DNA of 64,000 nucleotides. Source: JAUPKT01 sp964427855. Its GTDB lineage: Bacteria > Desulfobacterota > Desulfomonilia > Desulfomonilales > Desulfomonilaceae. The stretch lies in contig CAYRVH010000012.1 in the NCBI GenBank assembly GCA_964427855.1, forward strand, positions 1-64,000, given 5' to 3'. A model generated the notes under the pieces. The model did not search any database, was not told the origin of the DNA, and saw nothing but the letters and a program-made list of their open reading frames with translations. Both the position numbers and the translations under genes were made by a program. Below are positions 48,693 through 57,778 of the stretch, one piece after another (positions within the stretch are counted from its first letter, which is position 1; each line of letters begins with the position of its first letter).

Positions 48693-50510
48693 TTAATCCA
48701 GCTCGTACTGCTTGCGCCAATCAACGTCTTCCTTAAGCGGCGGTTGAAGCTTTTTGTCCAACAAAAAAGGCCCCATGACGAGATAGTCCATCTCCGTCCG
48801 CATGAAACAGAGGTACGCATGCTCAGGACTCATGACAATGGGCTCTCCCCGCACATTGAACGACGTGTTCACAATGACCGGACAGCCCGTCTTCTCATAA
48901 AAGGTTTCAATCATCTTGTGGTACAAAGGGTTGGTTTCCTTGTGCACGGTCTGAATACGAGCCGAATAATCCACGTGCGTGACCGCAGGTATCTCTGATC
49001 GTACGACGTTGAGTTTTTCGATGCCCCACTTCCTTTTTTCTTCTTCAGTCATATCACGCCGTATCCTCTTGTCAACGTTGGCCACGAGAAGCATGTATGG
49101 TGATGGCCTGTCCAGTTCAAAAAACTCCGACACGTGTTCCATGAGCACAGAAGGGGCAAACGGCCGGAAACTCTCACGGTACTTGATCTTCAGGTTCATC
49201 TGGGACTGCATCTTGGGACTACGCGCGTCGCCGATGATGGAGCGGCTCCCCAATGCGCGGGGACCGAATTCCATTCTTCCCTGAAACCACCCGATAACTT
49301 TTTCCTGACCAATAAGGTCTGCCACGGTTTCGGCGAGCGTGCCGTTACCGAGATACGTGTACGGATAACCACGCGACTCGAGGAAGTTCCTGATAGAGTC
49401 CTCGTCAAATGAGGGTCCTAAATAAGAGCCGCTCTGGACGTCATGCTCGTCGTCTGCGCTGCGCTCGTTGCCGAGGAGTTGGTGCCAGACAAATAGCGCT
49501 GCGCCCAAGGCGCCCCCGGCATCCCCGGCCGCAGGCTGTATCCATATGTCCTGAAACGGTGATTCCCTTAGAATTCGCCCGTTCCCGACGCAGTTGAGGG
49601 CCACGCCCCCTGCCAGGCACAAATAGCGCTCCCCTGTGAGTTTATGGATGTGACGAGCGGTCCGCAGCATGACCTCTTCTGTCACTACTTGCACTGATTT
49701 CGCCAGATCCATCTCCCGTTGTGTCAGCTTGCTTTCCGGTTTTCGCGCGGGCCCCCCAAAGAGTCTCTCAAAAGCATCACCTGTCATGGTCAAACCATAG
49801 GGATAGGTGAAATAGTCCATGTTGAGTTTGAATGAGCCGTCTTCTTTGATGTCGATCAGCTCTTTCAAAATCACATCCACGTACTTGGGCTCGCCGTATG
49901 GCGCCAGCCCCATCACCTTGTACTCCCCCGAATTCACCTTGAATCCAGTGAAATAAGTGAAAGCGGAGTAAAGCAGCCCCAGTGAGTGGGGAAACTTTAT
50001 TTCATAATCGATTCTTATCTTGTGCCCATCGCCGACTCCAAAACTTGTCGTGGTCCATTCCCCTACTCCATCCATGGTCAGAAACGCAGCTCGACGATAA
50101 GGGGATGGGAAGAAAGCACTCGCAGCGTGCGCCTCATGGTGCTCGGGGAATAGTATCTTTCCCTTGTATCCCATGCTTGATCGAATGAGATCCGGTATGC
50201 GGAGCTTTTGCTTAAGCCATAGCGGCATGGCCATGAGAAAAGACGCCAGGCCGCGAGGGGCAAAGGAAATGTAGGTTTCCAAGAGTCTTTCAAACTTGAT
50301 GAATGGCTTATCGTAAAAAGCCACATAGTCAAGATCGTCAGCGGTGACTTTGCCCTCTTTCAAACAATACTGAATTGCATCATGGGGAAACCGATGGTCA
50401 TGTTTCACCCGGGAAAAACGCTCTTGCTGCGCAGCGGCGATTATCTCCCCGTCCCTGATCAAGCACGCCGCGCTGTCATGATAAAATGCCGATATGCCCA
50501 AAATGTTCAT
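48693..50510 (-). CDS. NodU/CmcH-type carbamoyltransferase
   Basis: 605 residues. The N-terminal ASKHA-like domain has ILGISAFYHDSAACLIRDG, QERFSRVKHD and the metal-binding HHEAHAASAFFPSPY segment near residue 105; the C-terminal domain has FQGRMEFGPRALGSRSI and NTSFNVRGEP. Such enzymes transfer a carbamoyl group from carbamoyl phosphate, via carbamoyl-adenylate, to sugar or antibiotic hydroxyls. The start is ATG 50510, 5 bp after the upstream SGNH stop. With the two SGNH proteins it suggests carbamoylation and acylation control of a surface glycan; the acceptor is unknown. Confidence 0.94.
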   Translation of the reverse strand: MNILGISAFYHDSAACLIRDGEIIAAAQQERFSRVKHDHRFPHDAIQYCLKEGKVTADDLDYVAFYDKPFIKFERLLETYISFAPRGLASFLMAMPLWLKQKLRIPDLIRSSMGYKGKILFPEHHEAHAASAFFPSPYRRAAFLTMDGVGEWTTTSFGVGDGHKIRIDYEIKFPHSLGLLYSAFTYFTGFKVNSGEYKVMGLAPYGEPKYVDVILKELIDIKEDGSFKLNMDYFTYPYGLTMTGDAFERLFGGPARKPESKLTQREMDLAKSVQVVTEEVMLRTARHIHKLTGERYLCLAGGVALNCVGNGRILRESPFQDIWIQPAAGDAGGALGAALFVWHQLLGNERSADDEHDVQSGSYLGPSFDEDSIRNFLESRGYPYTYLGNGTLAETVADLIGQEKVIGWFQGRMEFGPRALGSRSIIGDARSPKMQSQMNLKIKYRESFRPFAPSVLMEHVSEFFELDRPSPYMLLVANVDKRIRRDMTEEEKRKWGIEKLNVVRSEIPAVTHVDYSARIQTVHKETNPLYHKMIETFYEKTGCPVIVNTSFNVRGEPIVMSPEHAYLCFMRTEMDYLVMGPFLLDKKLQPPLKEDVDWRKQYELD

Positions 50511-50515
50511 GTATT

Positions 50516-52309
50516 CTACCTGTATACACTCCAAGACCTCAATGCGATGACTCGAACAGAGTCCCCCAAAGGTCGATACCGGAGGTATCTACCTGTCATA
50601 GGCCTTGAGGCATAGTATTCGAAACCCGGCCAGCGAGAATAGTGGTTCACCTCCCCACTGCCTCCCCGGACAAAGGGCTGCCAGACTTGCTGATCAGTGG
50701 AAATGTCCACCTCCCACGCGGAGGGCGTGGCGCTCTCATCTCCCCAGACAAGCCTCAGCCTGCTCACCTGTCTCTCCTCGCCCATATCTAATATTAATTC
50801 AGCCCGATCCGAGGGGCCAAGGTCTTTGGACAAATACATACCCTCCCCTGGATAGCCCGCCAGTATATGTCGTACATGGTACTGCGGTGCCTTTGGATCA
50901 GGCGCATACACTATGCGACCCGACGCCGCGAGGTCCCAAAAATATTCGTCTTTCCGGCTGATCTGATCTGCCGGCGTCAGGGCCTGACCAAAGATATGCT
51001 CCTTTACGAGATTGGAAAGCTCTTTTGCTAAAAGATAATTAGCGCCGGCGGTCAAATGACACCAATCCGTAAAAACCCATTCAGATACATCGTCAAAGTA
51101 CTCGGAAAAGTCAACGAGAAAATACCCACGCGCCTGGGCGCTTTCAATCAACCGCTGCACCAGCAGCTTATACACCTTATCCGAAGGCGCGCCGTAATAG
51201 TCTCTGTATCCCTTCAGGCTTGCTAATACCTTCTCTTTTTCGTGCAGAGGTTTCTTCGTAGAGTAAAACCATGGTTGAAGCGCGATGATATGGGGAACTC
51301 CGTCGTTCGCCATCGCACTATGGTAGTTTTCCACCACCCTGACGACAGTCGCGATGTTTCGGTCCAGCCTGCGAGACATTTCCTCGAGAGACCGCTCACG
51401 CTCCTGCGTTTGTCCGTTGGCATCTAAAGACGCCCCGGGCTCAACCTCTACGGAATGGAGTTCCTGGAAAAGGTCCCGCCCCGACCACAGATACGTCATG
51501 AGATAGGTATTGTTTTTGAGCCACAAGGTAAGATAAGACGCCAAACCAGGTCTATTATAGGCGTAAATGTCTTTCAAGATGTTGTGAAACTGCCCTTCTG
51601 CGAAATAATCCCAGTCTGGGGTAAGTTTGCTCACAATGGGCAGCTCATTTGCGCCGTCCAGCGACACGATCAAATCAGGACTGAACCTCCTCAGCTTTGC
51701 AATATACCTCATGAGATCATGCTGGTAGGCATAACCCCATACCGCCGCGTTATAGACCCTTATGTGCTTCCCCTCAAGCGGAGCTGTGGCGTTCAGTATC
51801 ATTTCCATCGCGTGGGAGATTGTCTCGATGTACGGGATCGCATACCATCCCATGGCTGGCGCAGCCTCGCCAATGGCCCCCATGCCGTAGGCCGTGGAAC
51901 CGCCCGTGAGAAAGACGCGAAATTCGTCGGCAGGCTTTTCCAAAGGCACTTCACGGGGCTCTCGCATGCCGGCGCTGTTGGCGTACTCATAGTTGTTGCC
52001 TTTGAGAATGTTATATTCAAGACATACTCCGGGGACGAAATCGTAGTCATAGTGGGAAACTGGTCGATTAAAATCCCTCCGCGCCATTGAAATGTCCTCG
52101 GGATACACCCCCCCCAAGTAAGAACGCTTTACGCCGACGCGTGCAAGCTGCTCGATACTCCACAACAAACCCACAACCAAAAAAACTAGAACAAACACAT
52201 ACGCAACCACCTTAAACAGCGGCCTAATGTATCGCCCCAGTATGCCCCCCTTTCTTGCCTTCGCTTCGAGTCCTGCATCTCTTAATTCATCTGTCTCGTT
52301 TGTCGCCAT
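50516..52309 (-). CDS. Membrane-anchored SGNH hydrolase-like protein, paralogue 2
   Basis: 597 residues with the same order as paralogue 1: membrane span (about 33-55), SGNH domain with Ser in LTGGSTAYGMG, VSLDGANELP and TDWCHLTAGANY, then a C-terminal discoidin-like beta domain from about residue 480 (VSRLRLVWGDES, WPGFEYYA). Shared phrases such as WVFTDWCHLT show recent duplication or strong constraint. It is the first gene of the cassette and divergent from the cyanate operon. The ATG has only a weak GGTGA ribosome site. Confidence 0.85.
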   Translation of the reverse strand: MATNETDELRDAGLEAKARKGGILGRYIRPLFKVVAYVFVLVFLVVGLLWSIEQLARVGVKRSYLGGVYPEDISMARRDFNRPVSHYDYDFVPGVCLEYNILKGNNYEYANSAGMREPREVPLEKPADEFRVFLTGGSTAYGMGAIGEAAPAMGWYAIPYIETISHAMEMILNATAPLEGKHIRVYNAAVWGYAYQHDLMRYIAKLRRFSPDLIVSLDGANELPIVSKLTPDWDYFAEGQFHNILKDIYAYNRPGLASYLTLWLKNNTYLMTYLWSGRDLFQELHSVEVEPGASLDANGQTQERERSLEEMSRRLDRNIATVVRVVENYHSAMANDGVPHIIALQPWFYSTKKPLHEKEKVLASLKGYRDYYGAPSDKVYKLLVQRLIESAQARGYFLVDFSEYFDDVSEWVFTDWCHLTAGANYLLAKELSNLVKEHIFGQALTPADQISRKDEYFWDLAASGRIVYAPDPKAPQYHVRHILAGYPGEGMYLSKDLGPSDRAELILDMGEERQVSRLRLVWGDESATPSAWEVDISTDQQVWQPFVRGGSGEVNHYSRWPGFEYYASRPMTGRYLRYRPLGDSVRVIALRSWSVYR

Positions 52310-52710
52310 CGATCACCATTCCCGTTTTCCTGGTTTCAAAAGTTCGTTGCTGCTCAGGGACCTGGAATTATTACCATCGAGGAGTTGAAAAAGCCAGTCC
52401 ATCACGATGCTGAACTCCCCGGCGAGTGTATTCGTACTTACGGGATGGCATAGCAATCCGAAGAGGCATGGTTTCGCATGATCGTCGCCAACGCGGGAGT
52501 GGATTACGAGGGAAAAGGTCTGAGATGTTCACGAGGTGACAATCATAAAGGCGGCATTGCATTTCTTACCATAAAGTATGATTTAATAATAAAACATACA
52601 AAAAAGTAGTATATGCGTTTGTCGGCGCACCATCCTCCGCTCCTACAATTCCCCACTAAGCCCTACAAACAAGCCCGAAAATCGTGCTCATTACTCTTGC
52701 CGCCAGCACA
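52310..52710. other. Divergent intergenic region upstream of cyanase
   Basis: About 400 bp with no acceptable gene. An A/T-rich stretch at 52568-52615 could be a bending or regulator-binding region for the sigma-54 promoter that follows; I could not identify an NtrC-type palindrome. A minus-strand open frame at 52371-52562 lacks a ribosome site and coding character. Confidence 0.6.
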
Positions 52711-52726
52711 TGGCACACACCTTGCT
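52711..52726 (+). promoter_or_regulatory. Sigma-54 (RpoN) promoter of the cyanate operon
   Basis: TGGCAC (52711-52716), five bases, TTGCT (52722-52726): an exact match to the -24/-12 consensus with GG and GC correctly spaced. Transcription would start near 52737, 28 nt before the cyanase start. Sigma-54 needs an enhancer-binding activator, which points to nitrogen control. Confidence 0.85.
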
Positions 52727-52764
52727 TAACCCATCAGGACAAGCGTTCTTTCAGGAGGTGCACT

Positions 52765-53208
52765 GTGACTCGAAAAGAAGCCACGGAAGCTATTCTAGAG
52801 GCAAAAAAACAAAAGGGCCTCACTTGGGAGGAAATAGCGGCCCAAATTGGCGGTCACAAGGTGTGGGTAGCATCCGCACTGTTGGGACAACACAGCATGG
52901 GAGCTGAACAAGCCGCAAAGGCAGTTGACTTACTGTCCCTGCCCGAAGAGGTGGCTGCGGCGCTGCAGGAATACCCGATGAAAGGATCTCTGGACAACTC
53001 CGTGCCGGTGGATCCTCTCATTTATCGATTTCATGAAATCACCCAGGTGTACGGCACCACGTTTAAAGAGATCATTCATGAGATGTTCGGAGATGGAATT
53101 ATGAGCGCCATCGATTTTGAGGTGGAAATCCAGAAGACGCATGATCCCAAAGGCGACCGCGTCGTCATCACATATAACGGCAAATTTCTGCCCTACCGCA
53201 AGTGGTAG
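52765..53208 (+). CDS. cynS: Cyanate hydratase (cyanase)
   Basis: 147 residues. Cyanase converts cyanate and bicarbonate to ammonia and CO2 (through carbamate) as a decamer. The N-terminal helical DNA-binding-like domain (TWEEIAAQIGGHKVWVASALLG, as WEEIAAQIG) and the C-terminal catalytic domain are complete: Arg88 and Glu91 in YRFHEITQVYGTT, Ser114 in FGDGIMSAIDF. GTG 52765 follows AGGAGGTG and yields the exact family length; the open frame extends 27 codons upstream, across the promoter. The three transport genes follow on the same strand. Confidence 0.98.
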   Translation: MTRKEATEAILEAKKQKGLTWEEIAAQIGGHKVWVASALLGQHSMGAEQAAKAVDLLSLPEEVAAALQEYPMKGSLDNSVPVDPLIYRFHEITQVYGTTFKEIIHEMFGDGIMSAIDFEVEIQKTHDPKGDRVVITYNGKFLPYRKW

Positions 53209-53251
53209 ATGCCCTAACCGGTCGCTTTCCGACAATAACGAGGAGGTTCAC

Positions 53252-54658
53252 ATGGCCCATCGACATAATAACAACCACGACCACACTATCCCCTTAGTCG
53301 CTCCGGATGAGTCCGCGCACGAATGCGTACCCGCCCATGGCCCGTGCTCCTGCTGCACGCCGTCACCCTCAAGCCCCAAATCAAATGAGATTTATGGGTC
53401 AGAGGCGTTCGTCAACGCCGCCGTCGAGGAGACGCTAATCAGGGCTGTGCTCGGCGGCAGCGACGTGCCTCGCCGCAAATTCCTGCAGACCGTGGGAGCC
53501 GGAACCTTACTGTCCGTTCTCTCCACACTGTTCCCGTTGGAAGCGGCCAAATCCTGGGCGAATGACAATCCCGGTCCTCTCGAGAAAACCAATCTTCAAA
53601 TAGGATTTATACCCATCACCTGCGCTACACCAATCATTATGGCCCAGCCCATGGGGTTTTACGCGAAACACGGCCTTAAAGACACGCAGGTGGTCAAAGC
53701 GGCCGGATGGGCAATGGTCCGGGACTGGGCGGTCAACAAGCAGGTTGACTGCGCTCATATGCTGTCGCCAATGCCCCTCGCGCTCACGGTGGGAGCCGGG
53801 TCCGTGGCCCAACCTTTTCTGACACCGGCCATAGAGAATATTAACGGTCAGGCCATTACACTTCACAACAAACACAAGGGCGTCCGGGAGGCCAAGGACA
53901 TGAAAGGCTTCACCTTCGCTGTCCCGTTTGACTATTCCATGCACAATTTCCTTCTCCGATATTACCTTGCGGAAGGAGGAGTGGTTCCTGACAAGGAAGT
54001 GAAAATTCGTGTGCTTCCACCCCCGGAAATGGTGGCGAATCTCAAAGCGCAGAATCTCGACGGTTTTCTCTCGCCAGATCCCTTCAACCAGAGAGCCGTG
54101 TACGAAAACGTCGGCTTTATTTTCATGCTCAGCAAGGAAATTTGGGCGGGGCACCCATGCTGCGTCTTCGCGGCCTCCAAGGATTTTGCGACGCACATGC
54201 CGAATTCCTTCAAAGCAGCCTTCAAAGCCATTGTGGACGCAACCATTTATTCCTCCAAGATGGAGAACAGGCAGGAAATTGCCAAAGCCATCTCCCCTCG
54301 CAATTTCCTCAACCAGCCGGTAGAGGTTGTGGAGGCGGTTCTTACCGGCAAATTCCCTGATGGGCGAGGAAATAACAGAAACGAACCTGACCGCATCGAT
54401 TTCCATCCATTCCCCTGGCATTCAATGGCCATATGGATTCTGACCCAAATGAAGAGGTGGGGGTACATCAAAGGCGACGTATCGTACCAGACGATTGCTC
54501 AAGAGGTGTTTCTTGCAGCGGACTGTGCAAAGATTATGGAAGAACTCGGCTACCAGGCTCCCAAAGAGACTTTGGAAAAAAACGTGATCATGGGGAAGAC
54601 CTTCGACCCAACGAAGCCTGAAGAATATCTCAATTCCTTCGCCATCAGGAGAACCTGA
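53252..54658 (+). CDS. Tat-exported cyanate/nitrate-type ABC substrate-binding protein
   Basis: 468 residues. The binding-protein domain resembles NrtA/CmpA/CynA (NLQIGFIPITCATPIIMAQ in parts, GFTFAVPFDYSMHN, DPFNQRAVYENVGF). A twin-arginine signal (PRRKFLQT, Arg74-Arg75) is followed by a hydrophobic core, so folding occurs before export. Unusually, the Tat motif is preceded by a 73-residue N-region rich in His and Cys (His3,5,9,11,23,29; Cys25,32,34,35). ATG 53252 follows AGGAGG. It lies 43 bp after cynS; cyanate is the inferred ligand from context, though nitrate, nitrite or bicarbonate are bound by relatives. Confidence 0.92.
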   Translation: MAHRHNNNHDHTIPLVAPDESAHECVPAHGPCSCCTPSPSSPKSNEIYGSEAFVNAAVEETLIRAVLGGSDVPRRKFLQTVGAGTLLSVLSTLFPLEAAKSWANDNPGPLEKTNLQIGFIPITCATPIIMAQPMGFYAKHGLKDTQVVKAAGWAMVRDWAVNKQVDCAHMLSPMPLALTVGAGSVAQPFLTPAIENINGQAITLHNKHKGVREAKDMKGFTFAVPFDYSMHNFLLRYYLAEGGVVPDKEVKIRVLPPPEMVANLKAQNLDGFLSPDPFNQRAVYENVGFIFMLSKEIWAGHPCCVFAASKDFATHMPNSFKAAFKAIVDATIYSSKMENRQEIAKAISPRNFLNQPVEVVEAVLTGKFPDGRGNNRNEPDRIDFHPFPWHSMAIWILTQMKRWGYIKGDVSYQTIAQEVFLAADCAKIMEELGYQAPKETLEKNVIMGKTFDPTKPEEYLNSFAIRRT

Positions 54659-54714
54659 CGGGGGATTTTCATAGACGCATTACAAAACAATTTCGTTCAA
54701 GAGGAGTTCAACTC

Positions 54715-55488
54715 ATGGATAGGGCTGGACAACATGGCTGGATCATATTGTGCATGATGTTTTTTGGGGTGTTTCTGTTTGTGTGGCAGGGCGTCACATC
54801 CATGAGCAAAGGGTTGCCCGGTCCTCTACTGGTGGCGGAAACAGCATGGGAGTTCCTTTCCGATCCGTTTTATGTCAAGGGCCCCAATGATCATGGGATC
54901 GGCTTGCTCACCTTATACAGCCTGGCGCGACTTGCCGTCGGATTTCTTTCGGGAACCCTTGTGGCAATCGTTCTGGGCGTCATCCTTGGGTTGAACGCCA
55001 TACTCTTCAAGGCCCTCAACCCATTTATCCAGGTGCTGCGATCGATTTCACCAGTGGCCTGGATGCCTCTTCTGCTCTATTCGGTCCAAAACAGCGGGGT
55101 TACAGCTGTCCTGGTGGTATTCATGGCCAGCCTGTGGCCCACCTTGGCAAACACTGCCTTCGGAGTCTCAAATATCAAGAAAGACTACCTCAGCATTGCC
55201 AATATCTTACAAATGAGACCCATCACTAAAGTGTTTAAGGTCATACTCCCAGCGGCCGGCCCCACCATCGTGGCAGGTCTGAAAATCTCCATGGGCAGCG
55301 CCTGGGTCGCCATTGTGCCAACAGAGGCGCTGCTGGGGACGTTAGGTCTGGGATACTTCGTGTGGAACGAGTGGAACAATCTCTCCCTCGCCAGTGTTAT
55401 CGTTGCGATCCTGGTGATAGGAGTCGTCGGGGTGATTGTGGACTACCTCTTCACAAGGTTGGCAATGCGTCTCGCATATGTTGATTAG
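54715..55488 (+). CDS. ABC transporter permease (NrtB/CynB family)
   Basis: 257 residues with about six membrane spans. The cytoplasmic EAA loop SIANILQMRPITKVFKVILPAAGPTIVAGLK (about 160-190) contacts the ATPase. The protein belongs to the taurine/nitrate/cyanate permease family. GAGGAG lies nine bases before the ATG. It stands between the binding protein and ATPase genes and completes an importer dedicated to the cyanase operon. Confidence 0.93.
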   Translation: MDRAGQHGWIILCMMFFGVFLFVWQGVTSMSKGLPGPLLVAETAWEFLSDPFYVKGPNDHGIGLLTLYSLARLAVGFLSGTLVAIVLGVILGLNAILFKALNPFIQVLRSISPVAWMPLLLYSVQNSGVTAVLVVFMASLWPTLANTAFGVSNIKKDYLSIANILQMRPITKVFKVILPAAGPTIVAGLKISMGSAWVAIVPTEALLGTLGLGYFVWNEWNNLSLASVIVAILVIGVVGVIVDYLFTRLAMRLAYVD

Positions 55489-55499
55489 GAGAGAGAATC

Positions 55500-56318
55500 A
55501 TGGCGCTTTTGGAAGTAGACGGCGTGTCAAAATATTTTGCGACGCCAGGCTCAAAACAACCACATTGTGTGTTCAAGGATGTCCACTTTTCAGTTGCGGA
55601 ACGGGAATACGTTTCAGTTCTGGGACACTCAGGGTGCGGCAAGTCTACGCTGCTCAACATTATTGCCGGCATTGACAAGGCTTCCGAAGGCTATGTCTAT
55701 CTCGACGGCAAGGAAATTAACGGTCCCGGTCTGGACAGAATGGTGGTCTTCCAAAACTTTGCCCTCATGCCCTGGCTGTCTGTCTGGGGTAACATACGTA
55801 TCGCAGTGAAATCCGCGTTCCCCCACGAATCCCGACAGAAACTTCACGAGCGGATCCAAAAATACATCGAGATGGTAGGCCTTCGTGCATCCGAGCAAAA
55901 AAAGCCCGCCGCTCTTTCCGGCGGCATGAAGCAGAGGGTAGGGCTGGCACGGGCATTTTCAGTGCAGCCACGAATCCTCCTATTAGACGAGCCCTTTGCT
56001 CAGATTGATGCACTCACCAGAGGCTCCATACAGGAGGAACTCATAAGGATATGGGCCGGAACCGGCATTACGGTGTTCATGGTGACCCACGACGTTGACG
56101 AGGCAATCCTGCTGTCAGATCGAATCATGCTTATGAGCCCGGGACCTCACGCAAGGATTGAAGAGCACATCAAAGTCGATATTCCGCGACCGAGAGAAAG
56201 GAGTACGGTCATTGAACATCACTCGTATTACGCGATTCGCAATCAAATCATTCGATTTCTCTCTGAGAGAGCTCAGACACGACGGGAACTTCATGTCGTG
56301 GCATCAGGCCAAAAGTGA
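55500..56318 (+). CDS. ABC transporter ATP-binding protein (NrtD/CynD family)
   Basis: 272 residues. Walker A GHSGCGKST (about 43-51), Q-loop in VVFQNFALMPW, signature LSGGMKQRVGLARA (about 139-152), Walker B ILLLDEPFAQID (about 159-170) and switch His in MVTHDVDEA. The ALMPW Q-loop and DVDEA are typical of nitrate/taurine/cyanate importers. It starts 11 bp after the permease stop with GGAGAG upstream. It is the last gene of the operon, followed by a hairpin region shared with the convergent ligase gene. Confidence 0.95.
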   Translation: MALLEVDGVSKYFATPGSKQPHCVFKDVHFSVAEREYVSVLGHSGCGKSTLLNIIAGIDKASEGYVYLDGKEINGPGLDRMVVFQNFALMPWLSVWGNIRIAVKSAFPHESRQKLHERIQKYIEMVGLRASEQKKPAALSGGMKQRVGLARAFSVQPRILLLDEPFAQIDALTRGSIQEELIRIWAGTGITVFMVTHDVDEAILLSDRIMLMSPGPHARIEEHIKVDIPRPRERSTVIEHHSYYAIRNQIIRFLSERAQTRRELHVVASGQK

Positions 56319-56377
56319 AAAAACGCCCCTACAGTCCACTCGTTCACTCAAATGGTGACCTGACTCACACAAATCAG

Positions 56378-56461
56378 CACACGCTCCTTCCGTGTCATCC
56401 TGCTCGTGATGAGAACGCGCCCGCTTCATACCGATGTATGAGGCTCTGACAGGAGCGTGTG
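56378..56461. terminator. Multi-hairpin element between convergent genes
   Basis: CACACGCTCCT (56378-56388) pairs perfectly with 56451-56461. Within it, TTCATAC/GTATGAG (56425-56431/56436-56442) and TCATC/GATGA make two inner hairpins. It lies between the ends of the ABC ATPase and the CoA-ligase genes and may act as a bidirectional terminator or a small structured RNA; there is no long T-tract on either side. Confidence 0.45.
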
Positions 56462-56503
56462 TCTGATCAAAGAGTGTTGGGCCAGGTCTCCGATGGGCTT
56501 CTC

Positions 56504-57778
56504 TTAGTCCCATTTCCTGATATCTTCGATGGTTTTCTTGGCGTCGGCCAACGCGCCCGACGGCATCACTTTGACGCTCCCTTTCAGTTTCGTCACATCG
56601 CGCAGAGTCTGCTCCACCTTCTCAATAAGTCCGACGGTTTCCTCGCCCTTCAACTCTATTTCAAGGCACATTGTGTCGCGGTCGTCCTTGCGATCCACCA
56701 CCAATCGACCTCGCGATATTTCAGGATGGGATTCCAAGACCTTATGCACCTGCGAGGGATGGACGAACATGCCCTTAATCTTCGTCACCTCGTCTGCTCT
56801 GCCTAGGATCCTAGTCAGACGAGGACCTGTACGACCGCATGGACAATCATCTTCCACTATCATGGAGATGTCGCCGGTGCCAAACCTCACCAGTGGGTAG
56901 ATCTTGTTGTTGCAAGTGACCACAACTTCTCCAACTTCACCGTTGGGCAATACCTCTCCTGTCGCGGGATCGCAAATCTCCACGATGACGTCGTAATGAA
57001 TATGCATACCCGTGAGAGCCGGGCATTCGTACGACACGCATCCCACATCTGCAGTGCCGTACGCTTGCCTGGCGAGCAGCCCATAGTCGTCCACAAACTT
57101 TCGCCGCAGTGATTCCGGTACCATCTCCGCCAGTAGTAATCCGACCTCCATCCTGAAGTCTTCCTTCACGTTCACACCCATCTCCTCTGCCTTCTTGAAA
57201 ATTGCCATGAGGAAACTGGGCGTCCCCACGTAGCACGTCGCTCCCAAAGCCCTCATAATTTCCACTTGGGTTTTCGTGTTGCCCACGCCCGTGGGTATGA
57301 CCGTGGCGCCCACTTCAAGAATACCCTCGTCAAACATGTGCCCAGCCGGAGTGAGATGATACACAAATGTATTGACCACGAGATCCCCCGGTCTAAAGCC
57401 GATGGCATACAACGCGGACTTAAACCGCCAATAATCACGTACCCGACCCACAGGGTCGTATATAGGCCCAGGGGACTGATGTATCCTCACAAGGTCACCC
57501 ACGGGCACGGTCAGGAATCCGCCAAAAGGCGGCCGCGTTTTTTGAGCCTCTGCAAGGTCGCGTTTGTGGATAATGGGCAGCTTTTGCAGGTCTGCAACGC
57601 ACTTAATGTCAGCAGGCTTTACGCCCCGTTCATCCATTGCAGATTTGAGGGGTGTTCCTGAGTGGTATGCCAGGGTGACCACCTCTCGTAGGAAGCCTTC
57701 CTGATACGATCTTCGCGCCTCGGGAGACAATGTCTCGTTGGAGTTTATTATTCCTGAAGTCCTGTCAACATGATGCAT
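56504..57778 (-). CDS. Phenylacetate-CoA ligase-like AMP-forming enzyme
   Basis: 424 residues of the PaaK branch of adenylate-forming ligases. Visible are the A3-like region IHQSPGPIYDP, the Y-GTADVGCVSYEC core motif (QAYGTADVG near 248), GEVGEVVVT, the RFGTGDISMI block and CPCGRTGPRLTRILGRADEVTKIKG near 330-352. These enzymes activate aryl or other carboxylates with ATP and CoA. The glycine-rich P-loop of the family is atypical here (SPGPIYDP instead of SSGTTG-like), so substrate or activity may differ. ATG 57778 follows GGAGGTGA; the frame extends nine codons upstream. Transcription is convergent with the cyanate operon. Confidence 0.9.
   Translation of the reverse strand: MHHVDRTSGIINSNETLSPEARRSYQEGFLREVVTLAYHSGTPLKSAMDERGVKPADIKCVADLQKLPIIHKRDLAEAQKTRPPFGGFLTVPVGDLVRIHQSPGPIYDPVGRVRDYWRFKSALYAIGFRPGDLVVNTFVYHLTPAGHMFDEGILEVGATVIPTGVGNTKTQVEIMRALGATCYVGTPSFLMAIFKKAEEMGVNVKEDFRMEVGLLLAEMVPESLRRKFVDDYGLLARQAYGTADVGCVSYECPALTGMHIHYDVIVEICDPATGEVLPNGEVGEVVVTCNNKIYPLVRFGTGDISMIVEDDCPCGRTGPRLTRILGRADEVTKIKGMFVHPSQVHKVLESHPEISRGRLVVDRKDDRDTMCLEIELKGEETVGLIEKVEQTLRDVTKLKGSVKVMPSGALADAKKTIEDIRKWD

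Noticed and set aside
52371..52562. 63-aa minus-strand open frame upstream of cynS
   Set aside because: Lacks initiation signal and recognisable sequence; probably regulatory DNA.
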